A program made the position numbers and the translations under genes. This document shows positions 1-12,000 of a DNA stretch of 64,000 nucleotides, one piece after another. The stretch's first letter is position 1. The number at the start of each line of letters is the position of its first letter. The DNA comes from Rhabdophis nuchalis (taxonomy: Eukaryota > Chordata > Lepidosauria > Squamata > Natricidae), in contig CM077643.1 in the NCBI GenBank assembly GCA_039707465.1, forward strand, positions 322,033,919-322,097,918. The letters run 5' to 3'. The notes beneath the pieces were generated by a model. The model did not search any database. It was not told where the DNA came from and saw nothing but the letters and a program-made list of their open reading frames with translations.

Positions 1-1684
<1,684 letters not shown>

Positions 1685-1690
1685 TACTGT

Positions 1691-2051
1691 AATACAATAA
1701 TACAATAGCAGAGTTGGAAGGGACCTTGGAGGTCATCTAGTCCAACCTTCTGCCTAGGCAGGAAGCCCTATACGATTTCAGACAAATGGCTATCCAACAT
1801 CTTCTTAAAGACTTGCAGTGTTGGGGCATTCACAACTTCTGGAGGCAAGCTGTTCCACTGGTTAATTGTTCTAAGTGTCAGGAAATTCCTCCTCAGTTCT
1901 AAGTTGCTTCTCTCCTTGATCAATTTCCACCCATTGCTTCTTGTTCTGCCCTTTGGTGCCTTGATGAATAGCTTGACTTCCTCTTCTTTGTGGCAACCCT
2001 TGAGATATTGGAAGGCTGCTATCATGTGTCCCCTAGTCCCTCTTTTATTAA
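1691..2051 (-). mobile_element. CR1-like LINE 3' end fragment
   Basis: Read on the minus strand, this contains the end of a CR1-type ORF2, including WNSLPPEVV and a conserved stretch at about 1770-2025. It is followed by the typical reptile CR1 tail, in which 'gttggactagatgacctcc' (here inverted) leads into an AT-rich short repeat. It sits inside the satellite array. The hexamer actgta occurs at 1685-1690 and 2052-2057 and may be the target duplication. The copy is strongly 5'-truncated and non-coding. Confidence 0.8.
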
Positions 2052-2057
2052 ACTGTA

Positions 2058-2591
2058 TTTCTCCCCCCCCCCTCTCTATGGGCCATCTGGGAGTTTCCTA
2101 TCTCAGTGCCTTCTTTTGGCCCTAAGAGGCTTCCATACATTGCTGAGGAAATGACTGTTGGAAAGCAGCCAGATGGGCAGGGCACAGGGAGGTGAACACA
2201 TGATCAGTGGGTACATTTTACATTTGTGTACCTTGCACATGACACACGTGAGTACGTATTCAATTATCGGAAGTCCTTGGAAACATTGTGTCAAAATTTG
2301 ATGTAAATCAGTGCAGTAGTTTTTGAGATTAGCGGCTTCGTACAAACTATTTTACATTTTTATTTATATAGATTCATGTAGAGCTTTCATTTGTATACTT
2401 GGCATGGAGAATGTAGAATATAGCCATAACATTTAGAATGAGAAAACCAGAGGGAACTTTAGACATGAAATGATGCAAATATATTGCATCATTGCCGTCC
2501 CAAAGTTGGTCAGATATCTTTCTTAGAAATGGGATATAAAATAAATGAGAGGTTTTTTTTCACCAGCAGTACAAATTGATCCCTTTTTCAG
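2058..2591. other. Non-coding sequence, probably intron 5 of the first sulfotransferase copy
   Basis: No gene is seen. The end of the satellite linker is at 2052-2090. From about 2366 onward the sequence is collinear with intron 5 of copy 2 (from about 16132), while 2090-2365 has no partner in the window. The duplicated block therefore starts, or is interrupted by an insertion, at about 2366. Confidence 0.6.
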
Positions 2592-3758
2592 GACCCAGCT
2601 TTAGGAATCAAAAAGATTTCCACATTTTTTGAACTGAACTTAAATGAGGAAGACATTCAGGGTGTTGCAGAAAGGAGCACATTCAAGACAATGAAAGAAA
2701 AATCTAAAACAACCCATGGAGAAATTGGTGAAGCTATTTTCCGGAAAGGTAATTTTTGAAAATCTGTAATGTTGCACTTGTTATGTCATGGAGGCTACTG
2801 GTAAATATGACATCTTATTTTAGTGAGAGTTAATTATTCATACCCATTCCATAGACTGGGGAAATGATATGGAATTATAACTAATTTGCTTTTGAGCATC
2901 TGCAATTAAATAAAAAGAATCAAGAATTCAACAGCCACCACAAAATACATGATCAAATCGATTAACTTAAAAAAGAATTATGATTTGTTTTTTAGACTAT
3001 AGAAAAAATAAACTTTTATTATTATTTTAAATGGAAGTGGTCCCAAATTGAGAGAAGCATAATGATTACAAATCCGGTTAGCCGTGCTTGAGTTTAATCT
3101 ATCTGTAATGATTTGAGGATGAATAAACTCCCAACCTCAAAATCCTATGTCCATGGTTGCTCCAATTTTAAAGAGGGAGAGAGAAGTAATAGTTGTACAA
3201 TGCTTACTGCTTCTCTGAATAATACTTGATAATAACTGTATATACTTTAATTACAGAAATGTGCCAAAGATTTAAAAAAGTACTTTTAAAATCAAATATG
3301 TAGTATCTGTATTAATCTGTTGCTCCTGCTAATTCACTGATGTTTATATAGAGAGACATAGTGATTCATTCATTCATTCAACTTCTATAATCTCCCAGTT
3401 CAACCAAGTAGTTAAAAATTAATTGGTGAGTTTGGTGGATGGATGTTAATGTACCCAGAAAAGCAGATATGGACCATTTGCAAAATAACACTTGTAAAAC
3501 ATCTAATTACTATTTATTTCTCTGAGTATTCAGTAGTATTGCAGGTTTTAGTTTAGGCAAATACTTATTGACATTACAAGATGTGTGGTTTTCATATAAA
3601 AAAAGGAAAATAATTGTTTGTTTTCAGGTGGAGTAAGTGACTGGAAAACACATTTTAGTGAAGCAAACAACAAAGAGATGGACACCATATTTAAAGAGCG
3701 CTTAGAAGGAACCAAAGTGGGAAAATTGATAAACTATGATCGTTACTGCAAGATATGA
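2592..3758 (+). CDS. SULT6B1: Sulfotransferase copy 1, last two exons only (SULT6B1-like)
   Basis: Exon 6 is 2592-2748 (acceptor ttttcag, donor gtaatt) and exon 7 is 3628-3758, ending in TGA. They encode the C-terminal 95 residues of a cytosolic PAPS-dependent sulfotransferase, from DPALGIKKIS to the end YDRYCKI. The FRKG..SDWK segment corresponds to the family's second PAPS-contact motif (RKGxxGDWK), with Ser in place of the second Gly. Exon 7 encodes exactly the same 43 residues as copy 2, and exon 6 differs at only a few positions. Exons 1-5 are not found between the window edge and 2592. They may lie to the left of the window, or this may be a truncated duplicate; the sequence cannot decide. 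Confidence 0.85.
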
Positions 3759-3828
3759 AGATCAAGGAAAAAAGCCACCCCTTCTAAAATGATTCCATTC
3801 TCAGAAAAAAGGCATTCTATTTACTTGT

Positions 3829-3834
3829 AATAAA
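3829..3834 (+). terminator. AATAAA polyadenylation signal of copy 1
   Basis: AATAAA lies about 71 bases after the TGA of exon 7. The equivalent signal is conserved after copy 2 at 17587-17592. Confidence 0.6.
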
Positions 3835-4742
3835 TTTATGATTTTTATGTAATCTCTGTATGAAGGAAGAATGGAAATTATTTCAAGAATTTTCTGACAA
3901 TATTTCTATAAATTTCTAAGCTACAAATGGCTAAACTGCATTACTTAATCCTGCTGATAGCATATAGAAATATAAGACAATTGTATAGATATTAGAAAGA
4001 AATCTTAAATGTAAGCTTTTATTGTATCAACAAGCTCTTAATCACACCAATTCTTCGAGCATACATATATGTTTGTGTGTGTTTATTTATTCACACACAC
4101 AAATATACACAGGTTTTCATACATACTATTAAATATTGAAATTAATTTGAAATGTAATTAGGTATTGTTCATTGACATCTTAATCATGAATCCTAACAGA
4201 AAATTAATTGATTGGCTGACTCCAATCTGAATGATAGCCAGTAACAGGAAGCTATACACCAACACAGATGGAAAGAAAAGAAGGGAAAAGAAGAGAAGCC
4301 GCCAGATCATGGGATGTTGCACATAACAATTACACAGAAGTCATTTAACAGTAGCAATGAGACTTGCCGCAACTGCTATCACAATCCACCTGCATGACAA
4401 CACATTTACAACTGGGTCTAATCTTGTTGCTGATCCTAATTACTGTACTTAAGCAAGGACTGTTGTACAAAGGTTTGATCTAAACACGCAAATAAAGTTT
4501 ACTAAACCTAAATATGTCAAGAATGTTGGAAGAAATATCCTTCTGGTTTCCATTCCAAGTCGGGGAAAAGGCACTAGAAACATGGAGGCTGCTTGGAAAG
4601 ATGGATTAGTGGTGGACAGGATCACATGGCTTGAGTTCTTGAACAGAAAAAGGTGATTACATGCTTCAATATGTTGGGTGAAGAAGAAAAAGGGCAGAGA
4701 TGCTGAAAGTTCCTGGTTTTATGCCCTCTCTGCCCTTTGAAG
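3835..4742. other. 3' flank of copy 1, no gene
   Basis: This is AT-rich intergenic DNA, collinear with the flank of copy 2 to about 4390 and unique afterwards. No exon, RNA gene or recognisable element was seen. Confidence 0.6.
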
Positions 4743-6696
4743 CTGAGCTTGTATTCTTTTTTTTTTTTTAAGGTTTTATTGGTTTTAACAATTTATATTA
4801 GGAAAAGGGTAAGTAAGGTAGTATATAATATTTAGAACTTCCACATCTGGTTTGATGACCGCCTCCGAGTCTTCATACATATTCAATTAAAAAAAATTAT
4901 TAAAGGGAAGGGGTACATATATTTTAAAATCATAAATTTTCATATTATTTTATACATTCAATTACTTTGTAGTATTGACATCCGTACAGGAATTACTAAA
5001 AAAATATAACAAATTATTATCCCTTCAGGCATCAACCACTTGAACCACACCCCCTTTTTGAATAATTTTTTAGTTAAGAAGGAATAATTCCTTCTTATAT
5101 CTCTTATTTTCTTTGGGATCTGCTTCAATATGGCCACCTCGTTTTGCTGATACATCAAAGGGCCCCCTTTTTGCGCTCTCAGTATTTCTTCTCTCGTTGA
5201 CCTTCTTATAAATTTAATATGTATCTCTCTGGGTACCTCATTTATTCTGGCAAATGCTGAGTTAATTCTGTAAATCAAATCAATGTCCCCCCAAATAAAT
5301 TCCTTATCTTTCTTAATATAATCCGCTAACATAGTAGCCATCAACTCTCGCAAATTCTCATTCGGTAATTCTGGAACATTCTGAAATCTTAAAAAAAAAG
5401 ACATGCGTTCAAAATCAATTTTAGACATTTGACCAGTAATATCTGTAAGTTCTTTCTTAAAATCTTTTATCTCTTCCTTCACCTCAACCACCCCTCCTTC
5501 CAGCCCCACAATTTTTTGTTTATTATTTGTTATTTTTCTTTGCGCCTCCAATAATTCCAATCTTGTGCTTAAATTGTCTTTCCGGATTTGTTGCATTTCA
5601 TTCATTATCCTTTGAAACATCTCCTCTACATTTAATGGCTGAGAGCTTGGTGATTTACGATCCTCTACTTCTGTTTCCTTCTGTAACATAGCTGAAATCT
5701 TTGGTTGTGAGGATTGGCTGGGTCTTGTAGATGCTGGAGCAGAGCTTGGTTTCCCAGATGGAGGTTTCCTCGATGCCATAATTAAAGTTTTAGGTGTTAG
5801 TACGTAGAGAAGAAGAAAAGGAAGAAAAAATGGCGCTGTTGGGCGGGCAGTCTGTGAAGTCCGAGACAAAAGCAGCTGGAGTTCAAATTGAGTTTACAAC
5901 GTCCAGAGAGAAAAAGGAAAAAAAGAAAAAAAAATTCCAAACAAAGCAGAAAGTTTCACTAAAGGAGAGAACACCAAAAGATACCAGAGCAGGTCGTTTT
6001 CTTATATATTTTAAAATTAATCTAATTTTGTTGAAATAGAGGAATGCTTATTTTCAGAAAGAGAAAGTTCCATCCTGAGAACAAAGAGAACGCCATCCTT
6101 CTGCCTTGCCGGCAGGGTGGACAAAGCAAAAATAAAAACAGTCAATTTAAAATGTAGCAAGGCTCCGGATACATTGTTTAACAGCAAATCCCTTGGTTAA
6201 CAAGAAATTTCCTCTTTTAATAAGTCCGACGGAAGTCACTTTCACTCTCTCCGCAGCACGGGACTCTTTATGCAATGCCGCTTTATTTCCAGGGGGGTTG
6301 TTTCCAACTCCCCCCTATCTTCTCTTTCCATCGAATTGAATGTAAAAAAAAAGTCCAAATAAGGCACATACCATTATTTTTTAATCCGGAGCCTCGGCGC
6401 AGCCATACAACCCCGGAGTTTCAGCTCCTTCTTACATCCTCCATGTTCCAGCATCTTCAGCGAAGGGGAAACTCCCCCCGCGAAAGTTTCCCAGCCCCTA
6501 GGGCGAAGCGGGAGCAGCCCCCTGACCACCGTCGGGATGGGGGCCCTCCCCGCAAGCCGCCCGTGCAGAGGGGGGGGATTTTAAACCTCCCCCCGCACCC
6601 AAGAGCGCAGCTGAGGCAACACAGTGGTGGACATGAGAATCCACGTCCGTCCGCATCCGAAGCCGGACACGATCTCTGAACCTGAGCTTGTATTCT
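4743..6696 (-). mobile_element. ORF1-only L1-type retrotransposon with 15-bp target duplication
   Basis: The insertion occupies about 4758-6681 on the minus strand. The direct repeat ctgagcttgtattct flanks it at 4743-4757 and 6682-6696. The element starts at the right with a roughly 900-bp GC-rich 5' region, continues through one L1-type ORF1 (4958-5779), has a 3' UTR of about 190 bp, and ends in poly(A), seen as the T-run after 4757. No endonuclease or reverse-transcriptase sequence is present between ORF1 and the tail. The layout resembles mammalian HAL1 ('half-L1') elements. A simple internal deletion of one L1 copy would look the same. Confidence 0.85.
4958..5779 (-). CDS. L1-type ORF1 protein (RNA-binding chaperone) of the ORF1-only element
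   Basis: ORF1p coats L1 RNA as a trimer and acts as a nucleic-acid chaperone. Starting at the ATG at 5777-5779 the product is 273 residues; the upstream in-frame extension to 5869 is probably 5' UTR. In order it shows a disordered Ser/Pro-rich N-terminus, a heptad-like coiled coil (roughly residues 50-140, from VEEMFQRIMNEMQQI to KELTDITGQM), an RRM-like domain with FLRFQNVPE, and a C-terminal domain with IHIKFIRRSTREEILRA. The frame is fully open, so the copy is young or ORF1 has been kept intact. No ORF2 follows. Confidence 0.8.
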   Translation of the reverse strand: MASRKPPSGKPSSAPASTRPSQSSQPKISAMLQKETEVEDRKSPSSQPLNVEEMFQRIMNEMQQIRKDNLSTRLELLEAQRKITNNKQKIVGLEGGVVEVKEEIKDFKKELTDITGQMSKIDFERMSFFLRFQNVPELPNENLRELMATMLADYIKKDKEFIWGDIDLIYRINSAFARINEVPREIHIKFIRRSTREEILRAQKGGPLMYQQNEVAILKQIPKKIRDIRRNYSFLTKKLFKKGVWFKWLMPEGIIICYIFLVIPVRMSILQSN

Positions 6697-7027
6697 GATT
6701 GGTTGACTCCCATGGGGCCATGCAGGGGCAACTCTGTAGGCTGTGCTTTGAGTCCAAGCTTGGTTGCCTTCCTGGCCTTGTGGTGAGTTTCTGTAGAAGG
6801 CTAATCCTACCTATGTCTTGTAGAATAGACTATCGCAGATTTTAATAGCTCATTGACAAAGGCTATTAAGAGTGAGTCTGTTTCCTGATTAAAAACACAT
6901 TTCTCTATTTCTTATCCATCTCTTCTAGGAGATGGGTCCATGCTAACTTCCTACAAGAGTTTAATTTTTCCATGGACAGCTGACTGTGTAGAAGGAAAAC
7001 AAATATGAATTAACAGATTAACAAAGT
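6697..7027. other. Intergenic, nothing recognised
   Basis: No coding exon, RNA gene or classifiable repeat was found between the ORF1-only element and the CR1 fragment. Confidence 0.5.
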
Positions 7028-7232
7028 TGCAAGAGACTTAATAAGTCATCTAGTCCAACCTCCAGCCCAAATAGGAGACCCTACACCATTTCTGACAAAT
7101 GGCAATCCAGTCTCTTCTTGAAAGCTTCCAGTGATGAAGTTGCCACAACTGCCACAAAAGCTGCCACAAAAGGCAATTGGTTGATTCTTTTTCACTGTTG
7201 GAACCTTATTTCTAGGTTGAATCTCTCAATGG
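7028..7232 (-). mobile_element. CR1-like 3' end fragment
   Basis: The minus strand carries the characteristic CR1 tail (tctagtccaacctcc in the plus orientation) and a degraded end of ORF2, including the segment equivalent to FKRRLD near 7110. It is a 5'-truncated dead copy. Confidence 0.7.
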
Positions 7233-7540
7233 AGCCCAAAATTGCTATTGCTAAGCAAGGCAGTGGTTAAATGAAATTTCCGCCATTTTAAAGCCTGTCT
7301 TGCCACAATTGTTAAATGAATCTGGCTTCCCCATTGATTTCACTTATCAGAAAGTTATAAAAGGTAATCACAGGAGTCAAGACACTGCAACCACCATGAA
7401 TACTTTCCAGTAGCCAAGTATTCAAATGTTGTTCACATGACCATGTGGATTATAATTGTCATAAGGGTGAAAACAATTACAATTCACATTTTCAGTACAA
7501 GCAATCACTAAGTGAATGGTTGTAAGTCAAGGACTACCTA
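7233..7540. repeat. Palindromic MITE-like interspersed repeat
   Basis: It ends in 'ttgtaagtcaaggactacct'. The same family is found at 43112-43351, in reverse orientation at about 58644-59107, and as a short piece at about 23690-23770. Internal landmarks such as 'cttccccattga' and 'catgaccatg' recur in all the longer copies. Its termini are inverted repeats. I cannot assign the transposon superfamily from sequence alone. Confidence 0.6.
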
Positions 7541-9052
7541 TGGTTCACTTGAGCTTAAATTTCCTAAAATAAAGCTGTAATTGTTTTGCTCCTTTCTAGT
7601 TACAGCTGTTAATTACAAACATGTACAAAGAATACATTTACCGCTATAACAGTCAAGCATAATAGGAAGCATGGCAACTTTCTATGTTCTGTTCCACTCG
7701 ACCTTTCTAACAGTTCTTATTAATAGAAAGACAGACTGGTGCTAACATTAACTTCAAAAGCAAGATGCCCAAAGGATTTGTGACCAAAAGATTCTTCTAT
7801 TGTAGCAATTTCAACTCCAAGTGATCTAAATGTCTAATCATTCCAATGGCATGATCCCATTCCCCAATCATGTGATTATTTATTATTCCTAAATGTACGA
7901 ACAAAGCTCTTTGAAGATATGTGGAGTATTTTTGACTTTGCTCTGAATTAAATATTCTCTGTCTGCCTCTCTTTCTGAAGGAACAGGGGCCATTTGTTCA
8001 TCCATGTGCACTACAATACTTTTTATTTTGTCTTTTAATTCTTCTGAAGCAGTTGTCCTTAAACCCTTCTCCAAGGCTACTTCAGCACCATGGCAGGCAA
8101 TCTCCCCGTTCTGTCTCTAAAATAATGCTCAGTGAGTTCACATTTATTTGAGTATGCAACCTAACCCCTCTTTCTTTTAACTATGGGAGAGTGCTTCCAA
8201 ATTGAATTGAGATATCACCTTTTCCACACCTGCTGAATGGTCCTCAACTTGGGACTAGCCCTCAGCCTCAATGAACTGTGCTACACACATTCAGAGCCAT
8301 GGGATTATTTATGCTAGGCACACACCAGAGGTGGTTCTTTGCCAGCTTTCTGCAAATTGCGCCTTGTTGAGGGTTAAACTGTCAGTGGAAGAATGGGGAG
8401 AGATCTCTGTGAATGATTAATTACAGTCACAAGGGCTGATATATTGAAGTGCATCACAAACACTTATCTCTTACTGCAGAGGGAAGAGCGTGGAAGAATG
8501 TAAGTCAATCTTAATATATTTGAAAGTGCAGAAATATTGAGGAGCAGACAAGCAAAGCTGGGTGAAAGGGAATGGGTGAAGCAGGAAAAAAGGATGGTTT
8601 TTTTTTTCTTTTCCTTTATCTTTCTGGGGGGGTTTGTTGTTGTTTTAAGAGTGAAGAAAAACATTTGCAGATGTTTTAGATGTACTGACGTTGCAGCCAA
8701 ACTGAATGGCACTGTATAAGAGGAGATTACAATTTGTAACTGCAACCGCTTAAACTCTAGCAGAACAAGTGTATTTGGGGACATTGTCATTAGATCTTTC
8801 AAAATTTTAAACTATGTTTTTCCATTTCATCCTAATAATATCCGTAATTGAAATGCCTTCAATTGTACAAAAATCTTTTTTCTGTTTTCATTTTTATTTG
8901 GAAAGTTGGATTTGCACTATAAACACATGTTTTGAATCACTGCCTTTCTTTGACAGCTGAAAACTACTTATACATTCATCTATTTTGTATTTAAAAGACA
9001 AATTTTGTTGTTTTGAACAGATTCCCCACACACACATATAAAAAAGGTGGAA
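7541..9052. other. 5' flank of sulfotransferase copy 2
   Basis: No gene is seen. The stretch 7541-8195 is collinear with 43352-44480, upstream of copy 4. From 8195 to 9052 it matches the flank of copy 3 (24838-25130 plus 28915-29453). The conserved flanks show that the duplicated unit included upstream DNA. A likely splice acceptor (gttttgaacag at about 9010-9020) just before the start codon suggests an upstream non-coding exon, which I could not place. Confidence 0.55.
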
Positions 9053-12000
9053 ATGGCATATGTTAGAAAGAAGTTCATTGAGATTCTGGAAAAAGCCATG
9101 AAAGAAGGAGAGCTGATGACACCAGAGGAGCTGCTGATTACTCATGAAGGAATTGTATACCCAACCATCCTTTGCAACCCAGAGCAGTTTAAAGCTTTGG
9201 AGGCCTTCCAAGCCAGGAGTGACGATGTAGTTCTAGCAGGATACTGCAAATCTGGTGAGTGTGTTTGTTTGTTTGTTTCCTTATACCTACAAAGGTGACT
9301 CTGGGCCTTTGATACATATTTTTAAAAGGCCCTGTCCAATTAGATTTTACTTGAAAGAGTGATGAATTGATGAATTGTAGGGTAACAGTCTGGAATAAAA
9401 TCAAAGGGCTGATTGGAAGCATTACACACAAAGATAAGACTGTATACTGGAAAGTTTCTGAATGCAAATTGCATTTTAATATATCACTTCAGTAAATGTA
9501 AAGTAAAACAAAAATACGTAAAACAAAAGTCTCCTTATATTTGAATAATACTTGCGAATGTCTAATTTACTCAGGTGCTTGAAGATAATTTGCTTTGCTT
9601 TAGCTTTCGTGTAGGGTTTTGACTGTGTTTACAGTTGGCATATCAATAAAGGAGAATATTTGCAGCTGAGGGCTGAAATGAGGTGTCCTTGGTTGCTACC
9701 TGAGCTTGTTTTCTTGCAGACGTATCTTTACCCAAACTAAGTAACATCATCATCAGAGGTAGTAAGGAGTGTCAGTTTATATTCTAGTGGATTTGCCTAT
9801 CAGTGTTGGTCCGAGGGGTCTTAGAGTTTCTTTGTTTGGGCTGTTTACTATCACATGCCAACGTCTTTAAATATTTATGGAGCATTTATAGTTTGTTCAA
9901 ATGTGGGAAAATGCATTTCCATTAGCATAACTAGAAACAATGCACACAGAGAGGAAAAAGATACACAACATTATAAATCCTGTGGAGAAAATAAACAAGG
10001 CCCTTCACATAATTTTAGAATCCCAAGTCAGTAATGAAAAGTTCTAGATAAAAAAAAGAACCCCCGATCTGTCTGCTGGTCGGTCGGTCGGTCTGCCTGC
10101 CTGCCTAGCTAGCTAGCTAGCTATCATAGCTATTATACCATAGAGTTGAACAATATTAAGAATAAAATTATGCAAATATTTGGAAACATTTACAAGGGAA
10201 TTTCACCTTTGTAAAGGATACAATATACTTTTGTGACATGTAGCTGGCATTCCCATTGTAAGAACAACAGAAATGATGACCTATCTTCTGCTTTCCTTTC
10301 CATGTGTTATCTTGATGGCATAATTGGTGTATCCAAGCATTCTCATTGAACTTCAGGCTAAAGCAGCAAGGAACAAACTAAAGCCCAGCTTCTCCTTTTT
10401 TTTGGAACTACCTTAGTGACTATTTGTAAACATTTCGGTAATAAATGGCAAACACTAAATACTGTTATATGTTCACTGGAATGGAACTCAATCACTAAAC
10501 GAAGAGTTTAATTGCAAGAAAAGCTGATCTTGGGACACCTATTCTGAAAGATTAGTGCTGAGCACAGTTTAAAGAGTGGCTATTGATTTTGTTAAAAATT
10601 TAAATGACTTGGGCCTAAGAGGGAAGACCTCTCCCAGTGTAGATCTGTCCAGGTGTTAAGAGTGATTTTGCTGAATATTTCTGAAGATTATAGGTGACCA
10701 CTGTCTGACAAACAGAAATGTATTATGTGGATTCTGGGCTATAAAATGCATGCTGAGCATTGTGTCCAGTTCCTAAATTTTTTTCACGGGATTTCAATTG
10801 TAAATTGATTGGTATTGCTTTTATGTTTTACTATACAAATATATACAGTACTATAAGTATATTTAATTTTGTGTCCCCCCCCTCCCCAGGTACCAACTGG
10901 GTTGGCCAGATTGTTACTGATTTAGTAATAACATCTGCAAAGAAATATGAACCAGAGAAGTTGGATGAAAAACTTCTCCTAGAAGAATTTCCGTATCTTG
11001 AAATAGGAGATACTGAAAAGTATAAGGTTAGTATTAATTATGCAGACTGACAGACATCAATTACCCAATGGTGGTAAATTTTCATCAGACTGTATTTTAA
11101 AACTGCAATAGAGGTAAAATATTGAGTATTTTTGCAGGGTGTCCCCAGAATAAAATTAGTCAGTCAGACTGTTTGATGAGAGGCAGCTGGGTTGATTCTG
11201 TACAATTCAGTCTTTGAAGAGGTAAAATTGAACTTGGTTGATATGTTAACCAATCCACTGACCAGTAGGTATGTTACTTTAAAGGAAAGCTTGCCTATTT
11301 GAAATGTGATGTTTTTAGTCTTGTTTTGTCTCATCTCATCTCACCTACCCTAGTCCATATTTTGGATTAAATTTACCTAGATTTTTTCCCCTGCAAAACC
11401 AGGTGTGATTTTTGAGTTGAACAAACTTATTTCCAAGCAATTTCTTATTTTATGATTGTGGGGTGGAGGACAGTAAAAGGAAATACTAACATAGCTTTTG
11501 TGACTTTGAAAACTTGAATTTAAGTAGTGTCCAAGAATTATTCAAACCTGAATAGTCTAATCTAGTGTTTCCCATGCTGGCTGAAGAGTTCTGGGATTTG
11601 ATAATTGATTGATTGATTTTATTTTATTTATTATTTATTGAAGAGGATGGATACTTATCCTTCCAAGAGAGTGATGTTTACTCATCTCCGTCCTGACAGA
11701 TTCCCACCATCTATTTTCAACAACAAAGCCAAAGTAAGTAGCTGATTTAATGCCCTAAAATTGTAGCAATCTTGATAAAATTGAATGAGTATTTCTATAT
11801 GGATAAAGTTAGTTTTGAATAGTAAAACATTAAGAATAAGATAAGCAAAATCACACTTAATATAATAATCATTATGTACCATACAAATGGATGACTGGGT
11901 AGCACAACAGTAAACAGTACAATAGCTGTGTTTACTATAGCTATTTGTTGATAGCTCCTTTAAATTTGGATAATTGTAATTACTGCACTGCAAATTAATT

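Larger units (their letters stand above)
2366..4390 (+). repeat. Duplicated block: 3' end and flank of sulfotransferase copy 1
   Basis: This block is nearly identical to 16132-18660, covering the end of intron 5, exon 6, intron 6, exon 7, the 3' UTR and downstream DNA. The only large difference is an L2 fragment present at about 17724-18254 in the second block and absent here, where 'gatagcatat' at about 3956 continues directly. The near identity of intronic DNA indicates a recent duplication or gene conversion. Confidence 0.9.

Noticed and set aside
7889..8074. 61-residue minus-strand frame upstream of copy 2
   Set aside because: It is not conserved as a frame in the equivalent region upstream of copy 4 and has no recognisable motif.
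9035..9047. TATAAAA just before the start codon of copy 2 as a promoter
   Set aside because: It is only about 15 bases from the ATG and follows a likely splice acceptor. The sister copy 3 has a different AT-rich run there.
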